Of a stretch of 43,045 nucleotides of DNA, positions 30,826 through 40,375 are shown in pieces. The notes beneath the pieces were generated by a model that searched no databases, was not told the DNA's origin, and saw only the letters and a program-made list of their open reading frames with translations. The stretch is from JAIRQX01 sp031556255. GTDB taxonomy: Bacteria > Chrysiogenota > Deferribacteres > Deferribacterales > JAISNW01. Location: assembly GCA_031556255.1 (NCBI GenBank), contig JAVBTI010000146.1, positions 1 through 43,045 of the forward strand, in the 5' to 3' direction. The position numbers and the translations under genes were made by a program. How positions within the stretch are numbered: the first letter of the stretch is position 1; the number at the start of each line of letters is the position of its first letter.

Positions 30826-33348
30826 ATGAAAGCAGTAGTTATGGCGGGAGGGTTCGGCACGCGCATACAGCCGCTGACGGCGGGGCTGCCCAAACCGATG
30901 ATTCCGGTCTTCAACCGCCCCATGATGGAATATATCATCCGTTCACTCAAAGAGCTGGGTGTTTACGACATAGTAACCCTTCTTTATTTTAAGCCCGATT
31001 CTATAACCTCGTATTTCGGCGACGGCTCCCGTCTGGGCGTTCGCATGCACTATGTCACACCGGACGACGATTTCGGAACGGCGGGGGCGGTGAAAAAGGC
31101 ACAGCACCTGCTGGATGAGCGGTTCATCGTCGTCTCCGGCGATCTAATCACCGATATAAAACTGCCTGAAATCGTAGGGTTCCACGAGGCTAAAAATGCC
31201 ACGGCCACCATTACCCTGACAAGCGTGAGCGACCCGCTCCAGTTCGGTGTGGTCATCACCGACAAAGGAGGCAAAATCCTGCGCTTCCTTGAAAAGCCTG
31301 GCTGGGGTGAGGTTTTCAGCGACACCATCAACACCGGCATATACATATTCGAACCGGAAGTGCTGAACTATATCCCGGAAAACCGCAACTTTGACTTCTC
31401 CAAAGACCTTTTCCCGGCGCTCATGTCAAAAGGGATGACGCTCTATGGCTATAACGCCAAAGGATACTGGCGCGACGTGGGCAACCCGGATTCATATCGC
31501 AGTTGCATGAACGAGATCGCGGAAGGGAAGGTCAAGCTCAATATACCCGGCACACTGCATAAAATGGACGATGCCGTATGCTATATGGGCGAAAACGCCG
31601 AGATTGGCAAAAATGTTGTATTCAAAGGGCTTGTGGCTCTCGGTAACAACTGCACGCTGGAAGACGGCGCCATCCTGGAAGACACCTCTCTGGGAGACGG
31701 CTGTACGGTGGGAAAGGGGAGCAACATCAGCAAATCCGTCCTGTGGGACTATGCCCGGGTGAGTGAAGAGTGCAAAATCACAAACGCGGTGCTCTGTCAC
31801 CACGTCGTCCTGGGCAAAAAGGTTGAAAGCGCCCAAGGGGTTATAATTGCCGACAACACGGAGGTGGGAGACCGCGTGGTGTTCGATAAAGACGTCACCG
31901 TTTGGCCTGACAAGCAGATAGAGAGCGGCTCTATAGTCTCCAGTAACCTCATCTGGGGCGACAAGTGGAAAAGTTCCATCTTCGAGGGGGGCAAGGTCAG
32001 CGCCCGCACGAATATGGAGCTTTCGCCGGAAATGTCGGCCAAGCTGGGGGCGGCGTTCGGCTCCATCCTCCCCCGCGGGGCCAAAGTGCTCGTAGGACGG
32101 GATTACCACCGCGCTTCCCGCATGCTGAAACGCGCCTTCCTGGGCGGTCTCCTTTCCACAGGGATAAATGCTGTAGATCTTAAGATGGAAGCCGTGCCCG
32201 TCATGCGCTATAAGCTTTCCGCCTTCGGAGAGGTGGGCGGAGTATACTTCCGTCAACACCACATCGATCCGACCCAGACTGAGATACTTTTTTTCGACGA
32301 TAACGGCAACGCCCTCGACTCAGGGATGGAAAAAAACATAGAGCGGATCTTTTTCCGCGACAACTTCCGCCGCGCCCCTCATGACGAGGTTGGGGAGATA
32401 GTGGAACAGCCCATGGTACGCGAGTTCTACAGAGAGGGAATGCTCAAGATGCTCGACCTGCCAGTGCTGAAAGCGGCACGATTGAAGGTGGTGGTGAACC
32501 TCATGAACGGAAGCACCGCTTCCCTTCTACCCGATATACTGAACAAAATCGGCGCGGAAGCAATCATCCTCAATGCCTATCAGGACGAGGCACGCCTCTC
32601 ACGCACCCTTTCCCAGAAGCATGAAACGGAACGGCAAACCTCCGAGATCGCCCGCACGCTGGACGCGAACGCGGGTATTGTGATCTATCCGTCCGGTGAG
32701 CGGTTCGTGCTGATCACCGATACCGGGGAGGTAATCAAGGACGACCGGCTCCTGATGCTTATGCTGCTGCTTCTGGACAAATCAGCAAAGCCGATGAGCC
32801 GTGTGTACCTCCCAGTTTATGCTCCCACCGTTATGGACAACAGGTTCACTAACATAGAGATAGTGCGCGGGAAGTTCACAGGAATAAAAGCCACATTCCT
32901 GCGGGATTTTACCTTCAGCGGCACGATAGACAACCTCTTCTGCTTTACAAACCATATGGCGCATACCGATGCGATGTTTGCCTCCATCAAACTCCTGGAG
33001 ATGGCGGCGAGGACGGATATATCTCTGTCGGAACTTTACTCCCAGCTACCGGATTACAGGTACTACCATTCTGTGGTAAGCTGCCCGCTTGATCTGAAAG
33101 GCTACCTGATGAGGAAGATGAGCGAAGAGGCGATGGATAAAGATGCATCGTTCATAGACGGCGTCAAGATAACATTCAAGCAGGACACATGGGTGCATAT
33201 GCTGCCGGACCAGTATTCGCCTAATGTGCACCTGTATGTGGAGGGAGCAACCCCTGAAGCCGCGGATAAGCTGCATGGCGAGTATGTTGCAATGATTAAC
33301 AGGTGGCTCGGCGGATACGACAAAAGTAAGGAACCGGATAGCTTATGA
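30826..33348 (+). CDS. Sugar-1-phosphate nucleotidyltransferase fused to a mutase-like domain
   Basis: 840 aa. Residues ~1-235 are a nucleotidyltransferase (MAGGFGTRIQPLT, LPKPMIPV, VVSGDLITD, FLEKPGW, YWRDVGNP) that couples NTP and a hexose-1-phosphate. Residues ~255-375 are left-handed beta-helix repeats. Residues ~385-840 are phosphoglucomutase/phosphomannomutase-like (STGINAVDLKMEAVP), but the phosphoserine loop TASHNP is replaced by RQHHIDP (476-482) and the metal loop DxDxDR reads YPSGER (621-626). The mutase half is probably non-catalytic. The family is often annotated mannose-1-phosphate guanylyltransferase/phosphomannomutase; in this locus an NDP-glucose role is equally likely. The ATG at 30826, not the GTG at 30811, fits the family start. 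It is the first gene of the glycogen locus. Confidence 0.88.
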   Translation: MKAVVMAGGFGTRIQPLTAGLPKPMIPVFNRPMMEYIIRSLKELGVYDIVTLLYFKPDSITSYFGDGSRLGVRMHYVTPDDDFGTAGAVKKAQHLLDERFIVVSGDLITDIKLPEIVGFHEAKNATATITLTSVSDPLQFGVVITDKGGKILRFLEKPGWGEVFSDTINTGIYIFEPEVLNYIPENRNFDFSKDLFPALMSKGMTLYGYNAKGYWRDVGNPDSYRSCMNEIAEGKVKLNIPGTLHKMDDAVCYMGENAEIGKNVVFKGLVALGNNCTLEDGAILEDTSLGDGCTVGKGSNISKSVLWDYARVSEECKITNAVLCHHVVLGKKVESAQGVIIADNTEVGDRVVFDKDVTVWPDKQIESGSIVSSNLIWGDKWKSSIFEGGKVSARTNMELSPEMSAKLGAAFGSILPRGAKVLVGRDYHRASRMLKRAFLGGLLSTGINAVDLKMEAVPVMRYKLSAFGEVGGVYFRQHHIDPTQTEILFFDDNGNALDSGMEKNIERIFFRDNFRRAPHDEVGEIVEQPMVREFYREGMLKMLDLPVLKAARLKVVVNLMNGSTASLLPDILNKIGAEAIILNAYQDEARLSRTLSQKHETERQTSEIARTLDANAGIVIYPSGERFVLITDTGEVIKDDRLLMLMLLLLDKSAKPMSRVYLPVYAPTVMDNRFTNIEIVRGKFTGIKATFLRDFTFSGTIDNLFCFTNHMAHTDAMFASIKLLEMAARTDISLSELYSQLPDYRYYHSVVSCPLDLKGYLMRKMSEEAMDKDASFIDGVKITFKQDTWVHMLPDQYSPNVHLYVEGATPEAADKLHGEYVAMINRWLGGYDKSKEPDSL

Positions 33349-33757
33349 ACCGTGATGTGAGCGCGCGGTGTTGTTAGCCCCTCCCTCGGCAATCCTCATG
33401 TACGTATCAGTACACTCCGGTTGCCTCAGTCGGCTCTGCCAGCATCGCATCCTATCTGGATGTGACTTGTATATAATACTAAACCCGATCCCTTAGGGAT
33501 CGGGATGACATTTTTAGACAATTCCTTCTGCCCTGCATTATCAGTTGCAGGGCAGCGCGGAGTCCTCTGGGAACAGGGCGCATAGCAAACGAACCTTCGC
33601 CTTGCTTCGAAATAGCAATCCGGGCCGGTTTCGCTTGCTATGGCGAAACTAGCGCGCACCGCTGAGAAATGGCTTCATATGGAATTGCTATCCTCATGCG
33701 ATCCTTCTCCCACCGGGAGAGGGAAGGGGAAAACTGACCACATACATGGGAGCGTTT
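33349..33757. other. Gap inside the glycogen locus: hairpins and a terminator
   Basis: About 400 bp with no gene. A hairpin has outer arms GGCAA (33388-33392)/TTGCC (33421-33425) and inner TGTAC/GTACA. A near-perfect palindrome CCCGATCCCT-T-AGGGATCGGG (33484-33504) is followed by ATGACATTTTT, a probable terminator for the nucleotidyltransferase gene. Its GTCATCCCG flank (complement) is like the dispersed CGTCA repeats. A further repeat region of AGCAA/TTGCT type lies at ~33585-33645. Confidence 0.5.
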
Positions 33758-35854
33758 ATGAAACGCCTTCGATTAAGCATTCTCTGGCATATGCACCAGC
33801 CATATTACAAAGACGACGCCGACGGTCTGTACCACATGCCGTGGGTATATCTGCACGCTATAAAAGATTATCACGAGATGGCTGCCCATATTGAAAAAGC
33901 TGCCGCCGGGGGCAAAGTCAAAGCCACATTCAACTATGTACCCTCCCTTCTGATGCAGTTGAAAGACTATGAATCGGCCAATGTAAACGATACCTTCATG
34001 ATCCTCCTGCGCAAAGATACGGCGGCACTGAATGACGCGGAAAAACGGACGCTCCTGAGGCAGCTTATAATGCTCCAGCCCGGGACAATGGCCGGAGAAT
34101 TCCGGAGAATGGGCGATCTTCTTGCGAAGGTCAAAGAAGGCTACCCGCTCCTTGAGCAGGAGATCAGGGACATGTCGGTACTCTATCTCCTCGCATGGAC
34201 GGGTACTTTTCTGAGATCTGAAGAGATCCCGACAACACTGATTAAAAAGGGGCGCGGCTTCACAGAGGCGGAAAAAGCAGCGCTCCTGAATTTCCACACC
34301 GAAAAAGTGGCATCTGTAATCCCACTGTATAAAAAACTTATGGCGGCCGGTGCGGCAGAGATCTCCACCACACCGGTGTTTCATCCCATCCTTCCGCTGT
34401 TGGCCGATTTTTCCAGCGCCCGGGAAGCAATGCCCGATGCCCCAATGCCTAATCTTTTAGGAGATTTCGGTGCCGACTGGAAATGGCACGCGGACGAAGC
34501 TATGCGCATGCATAAAGATATTTTCGGCGCACCTCCGGCGGGCATGTGGCCGGCGGAAGGCGCGGTAAGCGAGAAAACCGCCGATCATTACATAGAATGC
34601 GGCATAAACTGGATCGCCACCGATGAGGACATACTGGCGCGCAGCCTGGGAAACAACCTTAAAACCTTCCCCGCAAGAGAATTTCTCTATCGTCAGCATC
34701 TTTATGTAAAAAAAGATAAAAAAGTTTCGGTTTTTTTCAGAGATAAGCAATTGAGCGACCTCATCGGTTTCACTTACGCCACCTGGGATGCCGAGAAAGC
34801 GGTGGGCGATTTTCTCACCCGGCTGGAAAAAATTTACAGCTCATGCGCTTTCTCCCCCCATGTTTCCGTCATACTTGACGGAGAAAATGCCTGGGAATAT
34901 TATCCCCGCAATGCCTTCGATTTTTTCACGGAATTTTACAGACGGCTGGCTGAAACAACGTGGATTGAGATGCAGACAATGTCCGAGGCACACAACGACA
35001 GTACCGGAGACACACCCAGAGTCCAGCTTCCCCGTCTTGCCAGCGGGTCATGGATATACGGCAATTTCGCCATATGGTGCGGACATCATGAAAAAAATCG
35101 CGCGTGGGAACTCCTCTCCGCCACCCGAAACAAGCTGATGACAAAACTTGATTCATATGATAAACGCGCTCAGGACGCACTGCTGAAGGAACTCCACGTT
35201 GCTGAGGGGAGTGACTGGTTCTGGTGGTACGGTGACGACCACTACACCTCACAGGCAGATCTATTTGATCGGCTTTTTCGCGGGCACCTCATAAATATCT
35301 ACCGCAAAATGGGAGATAACGTTCCCAGGGAACTGTTTGAGCCTATCAAAAGCACAGCCAAAACGGGACTTCTGCGCAAACCGTCCGTCCCCGTTTACCC
35401 GGTGCTGGATGGGAAGGTATCCAGTTTCTACGAATGGCTGGGAGCGGGCGAATTCGACCTTTCGTTCGATGAAGGCTCCATGCATAGCGGCGGCGGATAT
35501 ATGAAGCGGCTGTACTTCGGATACAACGATGAACACGTCTGCCTTAGAATCAATTGCGGCAAGCCTGACGGATTTCCATGGGAATGCATCCTGGAAATAG
35601 AAATAGAAGGGCTGGGCTGTACGGCGCTGAAACTGACCAGGGGCGGCCTGATAGCGCAGGACGCTATCCTGTGCTGCATGGACAACATTATAGAGATAGC
35701 CATCCCATGTGAGCGATTCTTCGCGGACACCGCAAGCCGGGGAATTGTGTTTTATATGAGCAGCAGCGCGGGGGCGATACAGGAGAGGGCGCCGAGGTAT
35801 AACATGGTTAAATTAGAGCTGCCCGATGCATCTGATGTTGACTGGATGGTATAA
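33758..35854 (+). CDS. Glycoside hydrolase family 57 enzyme (alpha-amylase-like)
   Basis: 698 aa. GH57 motif 1 LWHMHQPYY (9-17), nucleophile E267 in GMWPAEGAVSE, acid/base D374 in VILDGENAWEYYP; both catalytic residues are present. The N-terminal (beta/alpha)7 barrel and helical domain are followed by a C-terminal ~200-residue beta-rich region (from ~510, PVYPVLDGKVSSFYEW) of the type found in larger GH57 amylopullulanase-like proteins. It acts on alpha-1,4 and perhaps alpha-1,6 glucans; no signal peptide, so intracellular. The start is ATG 33758 with GGGAG five bases upstream, although ATG 33746 is also in frame. It likely mobilises or trims the polymer made by this locus. 19 bp separate it from the next GH57 gene. 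Confidence 0.92.
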   Translation: MKRLRLSILWHMHQPYYKDDADGLYHMPWVYLHAIKDYHEMAAHIEKAAAGGKVKATFNYVPSLLMQLKDYESANVNDTFMILLRKDTAALNDAEKRTLLRQLIMLQPGTMAGEFRRMGDLLAKVKEGYPLLEQEIRDMSVLYLLAWTGTFLRSEEIPTTLIKKGRGFTEAEKAALLNFHTEKVASVIPLYKKLMAAGAAEISTTPVFHPILPLLADFSSAREAMPDAPMPNLLGDFGADWKWHADEAMRMHKDIFGAPPAGMWPAEGAVSEKTADHYIECGINWIATDEDILARSLGNNLKTFPAREFLYRQHLYVKKDKKVSVFFRDKQLSDLIGFTYATWDAEKAVGDFLTRLEKIYSSCAFSPHVSVILDGENAWEYYPRNAFDFFTEFYRRLAETTWIEMQTMSEAHNDSTGDTPRVQLPRLASGSWIYGNFAIWCGHHEKNRAWELLSATRNKLMTKLDSYDKRAQDALLKELHVAEGSDWFWWYGDDHYTSQADLFDRLFRGHLINIYRKMGDNVPRELFEPIKSTAKTGLLRKPSVPVYPVLDGKVSSFYEWLGAGEFDLSFDEGSMHSGGGYMKRLYFGYNDEHVCLRINCGKPDGFPWECILEIEIEGLGCTALKLTRGGLIAQDAILCCMDNIIEIAIPCERFFADTASRGIVFYMSSSAGAIQERAPRYNMVKLELPDASDVDWMV

Positions 35855-35873
35855 ATTTTTATAGGAGTGCAGC

Positions 35874-37907
35874 ATGTCCTTTCCTTTAATAATCGGCCTT
35901 CACTGCCATCAGCCGGCCCACAATTTCAGCCACGTTGTGGATGAGGCTGTGGCCAGAGGGTACACACCTTTTCTGAAAGAGGCGGCCAAACACCCTGCGT
36001 TCCGTTTTGCCGTCCATTACAGCGGCTGGCTTCTGGACTATATCCGCACAAACCACGCGGACGCATTCAAACTCCTGAAAAAGCTGGCGGATAACGGTCA
36101 GGTGGAGTTCTTCGGCGGCGGCTACTATGAGCCTATCCTTTCAGCGATTCCATCCGCTGACCGGCGCGGCCAGATAGACATGCTCTCCGATATGATCGGC
36201 AAATATTTTGGTGTGCGCCCAACCGGAGCGTGGCTGACGGAACGTGTCTGGGATCCGTCCATCCTGCCCGATCTCGCCGCCTGCGGCATAGAAGATCTTA
36301 TCGTAGATGATTACCATTTTTATGCCGCCGGCTTTTCAGAGCCCTCGCTGACCGGTTACTTCCGAACAGAGCAGGACGGCTGCGCCCTCAATATCTTCCC
36401 TATAGATCAGGGGCTGCGGTACAAGATCCCTTTCTCCCCTGTCCCTGAAGTGGTAAACTATATCAAACAGATGCGCGACGGCGGACGGAAAATGCTTATA
36501 TGTTTCGATGACGGCGAAAAGTTCGGCCTATGGCCGGAAACACATAAATGGGTCTACGAAAAAGGCTGGCTGGCCGGATTCATGGACGGGATCACTTCCG
36601 ACAAAGAGATAAGGACCCGCCATTTCGCCGAACTGAGGAAGGAACAGCATCCGTCCGGTATGGCCTACTTGCCGATAACATCCTATCAGGAGATGGGGGA
36701 ATGGTCACTTTTCACCGACGCCCAGTTGAAGTTTGTGGATCTGGAAAAATATCTTAAAGGCACAAAATACGCACCTCTGGTTAACAATTTTGTCAGAGGC
36801 GGTATCTGGAAGAACTTCCTCGTGAAATACCCCGAGGCAAATCGCATCCACAAGCGCACCCTCGATCTTTCCAGACGGGGCGACAGGAATGACAAGGCTT
36901 TCCTCGACTGGCTTTATCAGGCACAGTGTAACGACTGCCTGTGGCACGGTGTGTTCGGAGGCCTCTACCTGCCCAACCTGCGCAACAACACATGGAATGC
37001 CGCAATAGAGGCGGAAAAATGTTATGAGCGTTCAAAAAAAATAAAATTCCCTTCATGGGATCAGGGGGACGCCGACCTGGACGGCCACAATGAGGCCTAC
37101 CTGCGCACAGAGCGTTTCAACATGCAGTTCGTCAGCCGCGACGGTGGGCAGATAGCCACTTTCGAATGCAAGGAGCCGGTATTTAACCTTATGAACACAC
37201 TCTCTCGCAGACCGGAGGTCTACCACAACCTGTTGCTCGAAGAGCCTGAGGCGGAAACAGCGGCCGAAGCGGAAGGGGTGGCCACCATCCACGAACGGAA
37301 AATCAAGATCGACCCGGAGTTCAAAGAGAAGCTTGGCTACGACTGGTACAACCGAAACTCCTTCATAGATCATTTTTTGGATACGTACGATCCGGCGGAG
37401 TTTGTGAACGGCACCTTCAGGGAACGGGGCGATTTCGTAAACCAGCCTTTTGATATGGAGTTTGCCGACGGCGTGCTTGAATTCAAACGTTACGGCGGGA
37501 TTTACCATGAACAGGGCGACATTGCCTGTGCCATCACAAAAACGTACACTTGCGAGCCAAACGGGATACGCTGTATTACGGACGTTGACGGCGGCGGGAA
37601 GGGCTGGTACGTGCAGGAGCATAACTTTCACTTCGCCGACCCCGGCGTGGTGCTTATAAACGGCATCCTTTATAAAGACGGCATGAACTTCTCCGGCAGG
37701 GAGATGACGATGTTCGACCCATACACCAAATGCAATATGCACTGGAAATGGGACAGGGATATACATATATTTATATTCAGTGTGAACAGTGTGTCCCAAT
37801 CGGTGGAGGCTATGGAGCTTACTACCCAGGGTTTGTGTTTTCTGGCTGCTTTCGGACGGAACAGCTCATTTACGCTTGACACCAGGCTGGAAATATCATG
37901 GAGGTAA
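35874..37907 (+). CDS. GH57 4-alpha-glucanotransferase (DUF1925/DUF1926)
   Basis: 677 aa, close to Thermococcus litoralis glucanotransferase (659). Motif 1 LHCHQPAHNF (9-18); nucleophile E123 in GAWLTERVWDPSI, the same residue number as in the archaeal enzyme; acid/base D212 or D213 in ICFDDGEKFGLWP. The middle (~300-380) and C-terminal beta domain (~400-677) fit DUF1925 and DUF1926. The expected reaction is transfer of alpha-1,4-glucan chains (disproportionation), remodelling glycogen or maltodextrins in the cytoplasm. AGGAG precedes the ATG by 8 bases. It is translated three bases before galT, so tightly co-expressed. An alpha-amylase activity cannot be excluded. Confidence 0.93.
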   Translation: MSFPLIIGLHCHQPAHNFSHVVDEAVARGYTPFLKEAAKHPAFRFAVHYSGWLLDYIRTNHADAFKLLKKLADNGQVEFFGGGYYEPILSAIPSADRRGQIDMLSDMIGKYFGVRPTGAWLTERVWDPSILPDLAACGIEDLIVDDYHFYAAGFSEPSLTGYFRTEQDGCALNIFPIDQGLRYKIPFSPVPEVVNYIKQMRDGGRKMLICFDDGEKFGLWPETHKWVYEKGWLAGFMDGITSDKEIRTRHFAELRKEQHPSGMAYLPITSYQEMGEWSLFTDAQLKFVDLEKYLKGTKYAPLVNNFVRGGIWKNFLVKYPEANRIHKRTLDLSRRGDRNDKAFLDWLYQAQCNDCLWHGVFGGLYLPNLRNNTWNAAIEAEKCYERSKKIKFPSWDQGDADLDGHNEAYLRTERFNMQFVSRDGGQIATFECKEPVFNLMNTLSRRPEVYHNLLLEEPEAETAAEAEGVATIHERKIKIDPEFKEKLGYDWYNRNSFIDHFLDTYDPAEFVNGTFRERGDFVNQPFDMEFADGVLEFKRYGGIYHEQGDIACAITKTYTCEPNGIRCITDVDGGGKGWYVQEHNFHFADPGVVLINGILYKDGMNFSGREMTMFDPYTKCNMHWKWDRDIHIFIFSVNSVSQSVEAMELTTQGLCFLAAFGRNSSFTLDTRLEISWR

Positions 37908-37910
37908 CGG

Positions 37911-38921
37911 ATGTCTGAACTGCGCAGGGACCCCGTGACAAAGCACTGGACCGTTATGGCGCCGGAGCGCAAAGGACGCCCCGGTGATTTTGTCGAGCGC
38001 ATGGATATTCCGCAAGCCCCGAGTGTATGTCCCTTTTGTCCCGGCAATGAAGCTTTGACACCCCGCGAACTTTTCAGCATCCTGGATCATAATCGCTGGC
38101 AGTTGCGGGTTTTCCCGAACAGATACCCGATCCTGCGGGTAGAGGGGGAGCTCACAAAACATGGAAAAGGCTTTTACGACACGATCAGTGGGGTAGGAGC
38201 GCACGAAGTCATAGTATACACGAATGAACATTCAAAGCTTATGCAGGAGCATGACCAGGCGCTTTTCACAAGATATTTCAGCACGGCACGGGTAAGGATG
38301 CTCGACCTGATCAAAGACACGCGCCTTGTCTATATGCAGCTTTTCCAGAACAACGGCTATCACGCCGGAGCAACAATGCCGCATCCACACGGGCAGCTCC
38401 TGGCGCTCCCCATAATCCCCGAAGCGGCCGAAAGGGTTATAAACAACACCCGCACCCATTACGAACTTCACAAACGGTGCCTCATCTGTGACATTATAGA
38501 TGGGGAGCGAACGGACAAAAGCCGCGTAGTGTTTGAAAACAGTGATTTCATAGCGATCTGCCCTTACGCAGCCGCGGCTCCGTTCGAGGTACGGGTCTAT
38601 CCGAAAATGCACGGCCATGATTTTACCGGCGTCACGGACGCCACTCTGCTGCACCTGGGGGATATCATGTCCGAATGTTTCAGACGGCTTGGAAAGATAC
38701 TGGACGAGCCTGATTTCCAAATGCTCCTGCACACCTCCCCGGCACCGTCAGCGGTGGCGGGCGATCCCGCCTGCTCAAGAATAGCCCTGCATTATCATTG
38801 GAATATAGAAATTTCACCTAGAATCTCACGCCTGGGCGGCGCGGAGAGGGTCGGGGGGTTTTTTATAAATACGGTGCTGCCGGAAGAGTCGGCTGAACTC
38901 CTCAGAGAGGTGCAGTTATGA
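37911..38921 (+). CDS. galT: Galactose-1-phosphate uridylyltransferase family (GalT)
   Basis: 336 aa. HIT-superfamily transferase. Zinc site begins C40-x2-C43 (VCPFC); active-site HPHGQ at H158-P-H160-G-Q162, with H160 as the nucleophile that forms the uridylyl (or adenylyl)-histidine. Other motifs: LRRDPVTKHWTVMAPER (5-21) and VFPNRYP (68-74). GalT swaps UMP between UDP-glucose and galactose-1-phosphate. Within a glycogen locus and with no other Leloir genes here, it may instead work as an ADP- or UDP-glucose:hexose-phosphate nucleotidylyltransferase. GGAGG precedes the ATG. The start of glgA overlaps its TGA (ATGA), indicating coupling. Confidence 0.92.
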   Translation: MSELRRDPVTKHWTVMAPERKGRPGDFVERMDIPQAPSVCPFCPGNEALTPRELFSILDHNRWQLRVFPNRYPILRVEGELTKHGKGFYDTISGVGAHEVIVYTNEHSKLMQEHDQALFTRYFSTARVRMLDLIKDTRLVYMQLFQNNGYHAGATMPHPHGQLLALPIIPEAAERVINNTRTHYELHKRCLICDIIDGERTDKSRVVFENSDFIAICPYAAAAPFEVRVYPKMHGHDFTGVTDATLLHLGDIMSECFRRLGKILDEPDFQMLLHTSPAPSAVAGDPACSRIALHYHWNIEISPRISRLGGAERVGGFFINTVLPEESAELLREVQL

Positions 38922-40357
38922 AAATAGCGCAGATCACGCCTGAAATTTACCCGCACAGCGCGCCGGATCGGCGCGGACACAACCAGCTAGGGGGGAACAT
39001 ATTCGCACTTTCGTTGCATCTTGCGAAGCTCGGGCATGAAGTTTCCGTACTAACACCCCTTTACGGCATCATAGACCGTGCCGCACACGCCCTTGTGAAA
39101 ACCGGACGTAAAACATGGGTTAACGTACACGACAAGGTCATGGAGTTCGAAGTATATGAGGGCACCATCGAAGGGGTAACGTTTTGCTTCTTCGCCAACG
39201 GCACGCTGTTTGACCGCCGGGGCGTGTACGGCTACGGCGGCACTGATTTCGCCGACAACGACATACGGTTCGGCGCCTTCTGCCAGGCCTGCCTGAACTA
39301 TATTAATAACTTTGCCCCGGACACGCAGATACTGCATTCACACGACTGGCCGGCGGCGCTAATCCCGGTCTATAAAAGTTGCCGTTATCCTTCCATGCCA
39401 TGGGAGACGGTGCTGTCCATACATGACCTTTCCGAACAGGGAATCTTCAACAGATTCAGCATGGAAGCGCTCGGCCTGCCGTGGGATATGTATACCATGG
39501 AACGACTTGAGTTTTACGATAACATAAATATCCTCAAAGGGGGGATAGTCTACGCCGACGCCGTGGTGGCGCAGAACGCACTGCATGCGGAATCCTTCCT
39601 GATGCATGACACCGGATTCGGCATGGACGGGGTTTTCCGCCGTTACCAGTATAAGCTCACAAGCATCCCCAACGGCATAGACAGCAGGCACTGGAACCCT
39701 GCCACCGACGACCGTTTGGAGCAACGTTACGATTTCCACGATCTTGAACGGCGCAAAGAAAACAAGAACAAGTTTTGCAAAAAATACGGTCTGGACTGTG
39801 AAAAACCCCTTTTCTGCGTCATAAGCCGTTACGTCACCAAAGAGGGAATAGATATAGTTTTGCAGGTGCTGCCGGCCCTGATGAAAAACGACATAAATCT
39901 CTTCCTCTACGGCCGGGGAGAGGAACCGCACGTAAACAAACTGTTCTACCAGCAGAAGGTATATAAAAACATGCGTGTCATTGCCGATACCGACCCGTCG
40001 GTTTTCCACAACATGCTCGCGTCTGCGGATTTCATAATCATCCCCTACGTAAACCCATCCATGGGGAAAGAACGCAGGCTGGCCATGCGGTATGGCGCGA
40101 TTCCGCTGGTGCGGGGCTATGGCAACGCCAAAGACGACAACATGAAAGCGTCCAGAGACGACATAATAAGATTCCGGCATTACTCAGTTGAAAATCTTCA
40201 GGAAGTTGTACAAAATGCCATGAAATTGTATTATAATAAGGGCGAAAAAGACAGGTATGTAAAAGAGCTGATGCAGCATAACAATTCGTGGGAACTCACG
40301 GCGAAAGAACACGAGGCGCTTTATTACAGCCTGATGAATCCCGCACAGACGATTTAA
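38918..40357 (+). CDS. glgA: GT5 glycogen synthase-like protein with altered catalytic motifs
   Basis: 479 aa, the standard length of bacterial glycogen synthase, which transfers glucose from ADP- or UDP-glucose to the non-reducing end of an alpha-1,4-glucan. GT5 landmarks: MKIAQITPEIYP, HSHDWPAAL (140-148), LSIHDLSEQGIF, SIPNGIDSRHWNP (249-261) and SRYVTKEGID (303-312, with the conserved R304 and K308). Two key motifs are changed: the N-terminal KTGGL reads NQLGGN (22-27), losing the donor-binding lysine, and the (E)PCGL motif reads NPSMGK (379-384), losing the conserved glutamate. It may be a diverged synthase, use another donor, or be non-catalytic. ATGA overlap with galT. Confidence 0.85.
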   Translation: MKIAQITPEIYPHSAPDRRGHNQLGGNIFALSLHLAKLGHEVSVLTPLYGIIDRAAHALVKTGRKTWVNVHDKVMEFEVYEGTIEGVTFCFFANGTLFDRRGVYGYGGTDFADNDIRFGAFCQACLNYINNFAPDTQILHSHDWPAALIPVYKSCRYPSMPWETVLSIHDLSEQGIFNRFSMEALGLPWDMYTMERLEFYDNINILKGGIVYADAVVAQNALHAESFLMHDTGFGMDGVFRRYQYKLTSIPNGIDSRHWNPATDDRLEQRYDFHDLERRKENKNKFCKKYGLDCEKPLFCVISRYVTKEGIDIVLQVLPALMKNDINLFLYGRGEEPHVNKLFYQQKVYKNMRVIADTDPSVFHNMLASADFIIIPYVNPSMGKERRLAMRYGAIPLVRGYGNAKDDNMKASRDDIIRFRHYSVENLQEVVQNAMKLYYNKGEKDRYVKELMQHNNSWELTAKEHEALYYSLMNPAQTI

Positions 40358-40375
40358 AATCAGGGGGCATAAGCT

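Noticed and set aside
37053..37799. 248-codon minus-strand frame inside the GH57 glucanotransferase gene
   Set aside because: Antisense shadow; the plus-strand gene has all GH57 catalytic residues.
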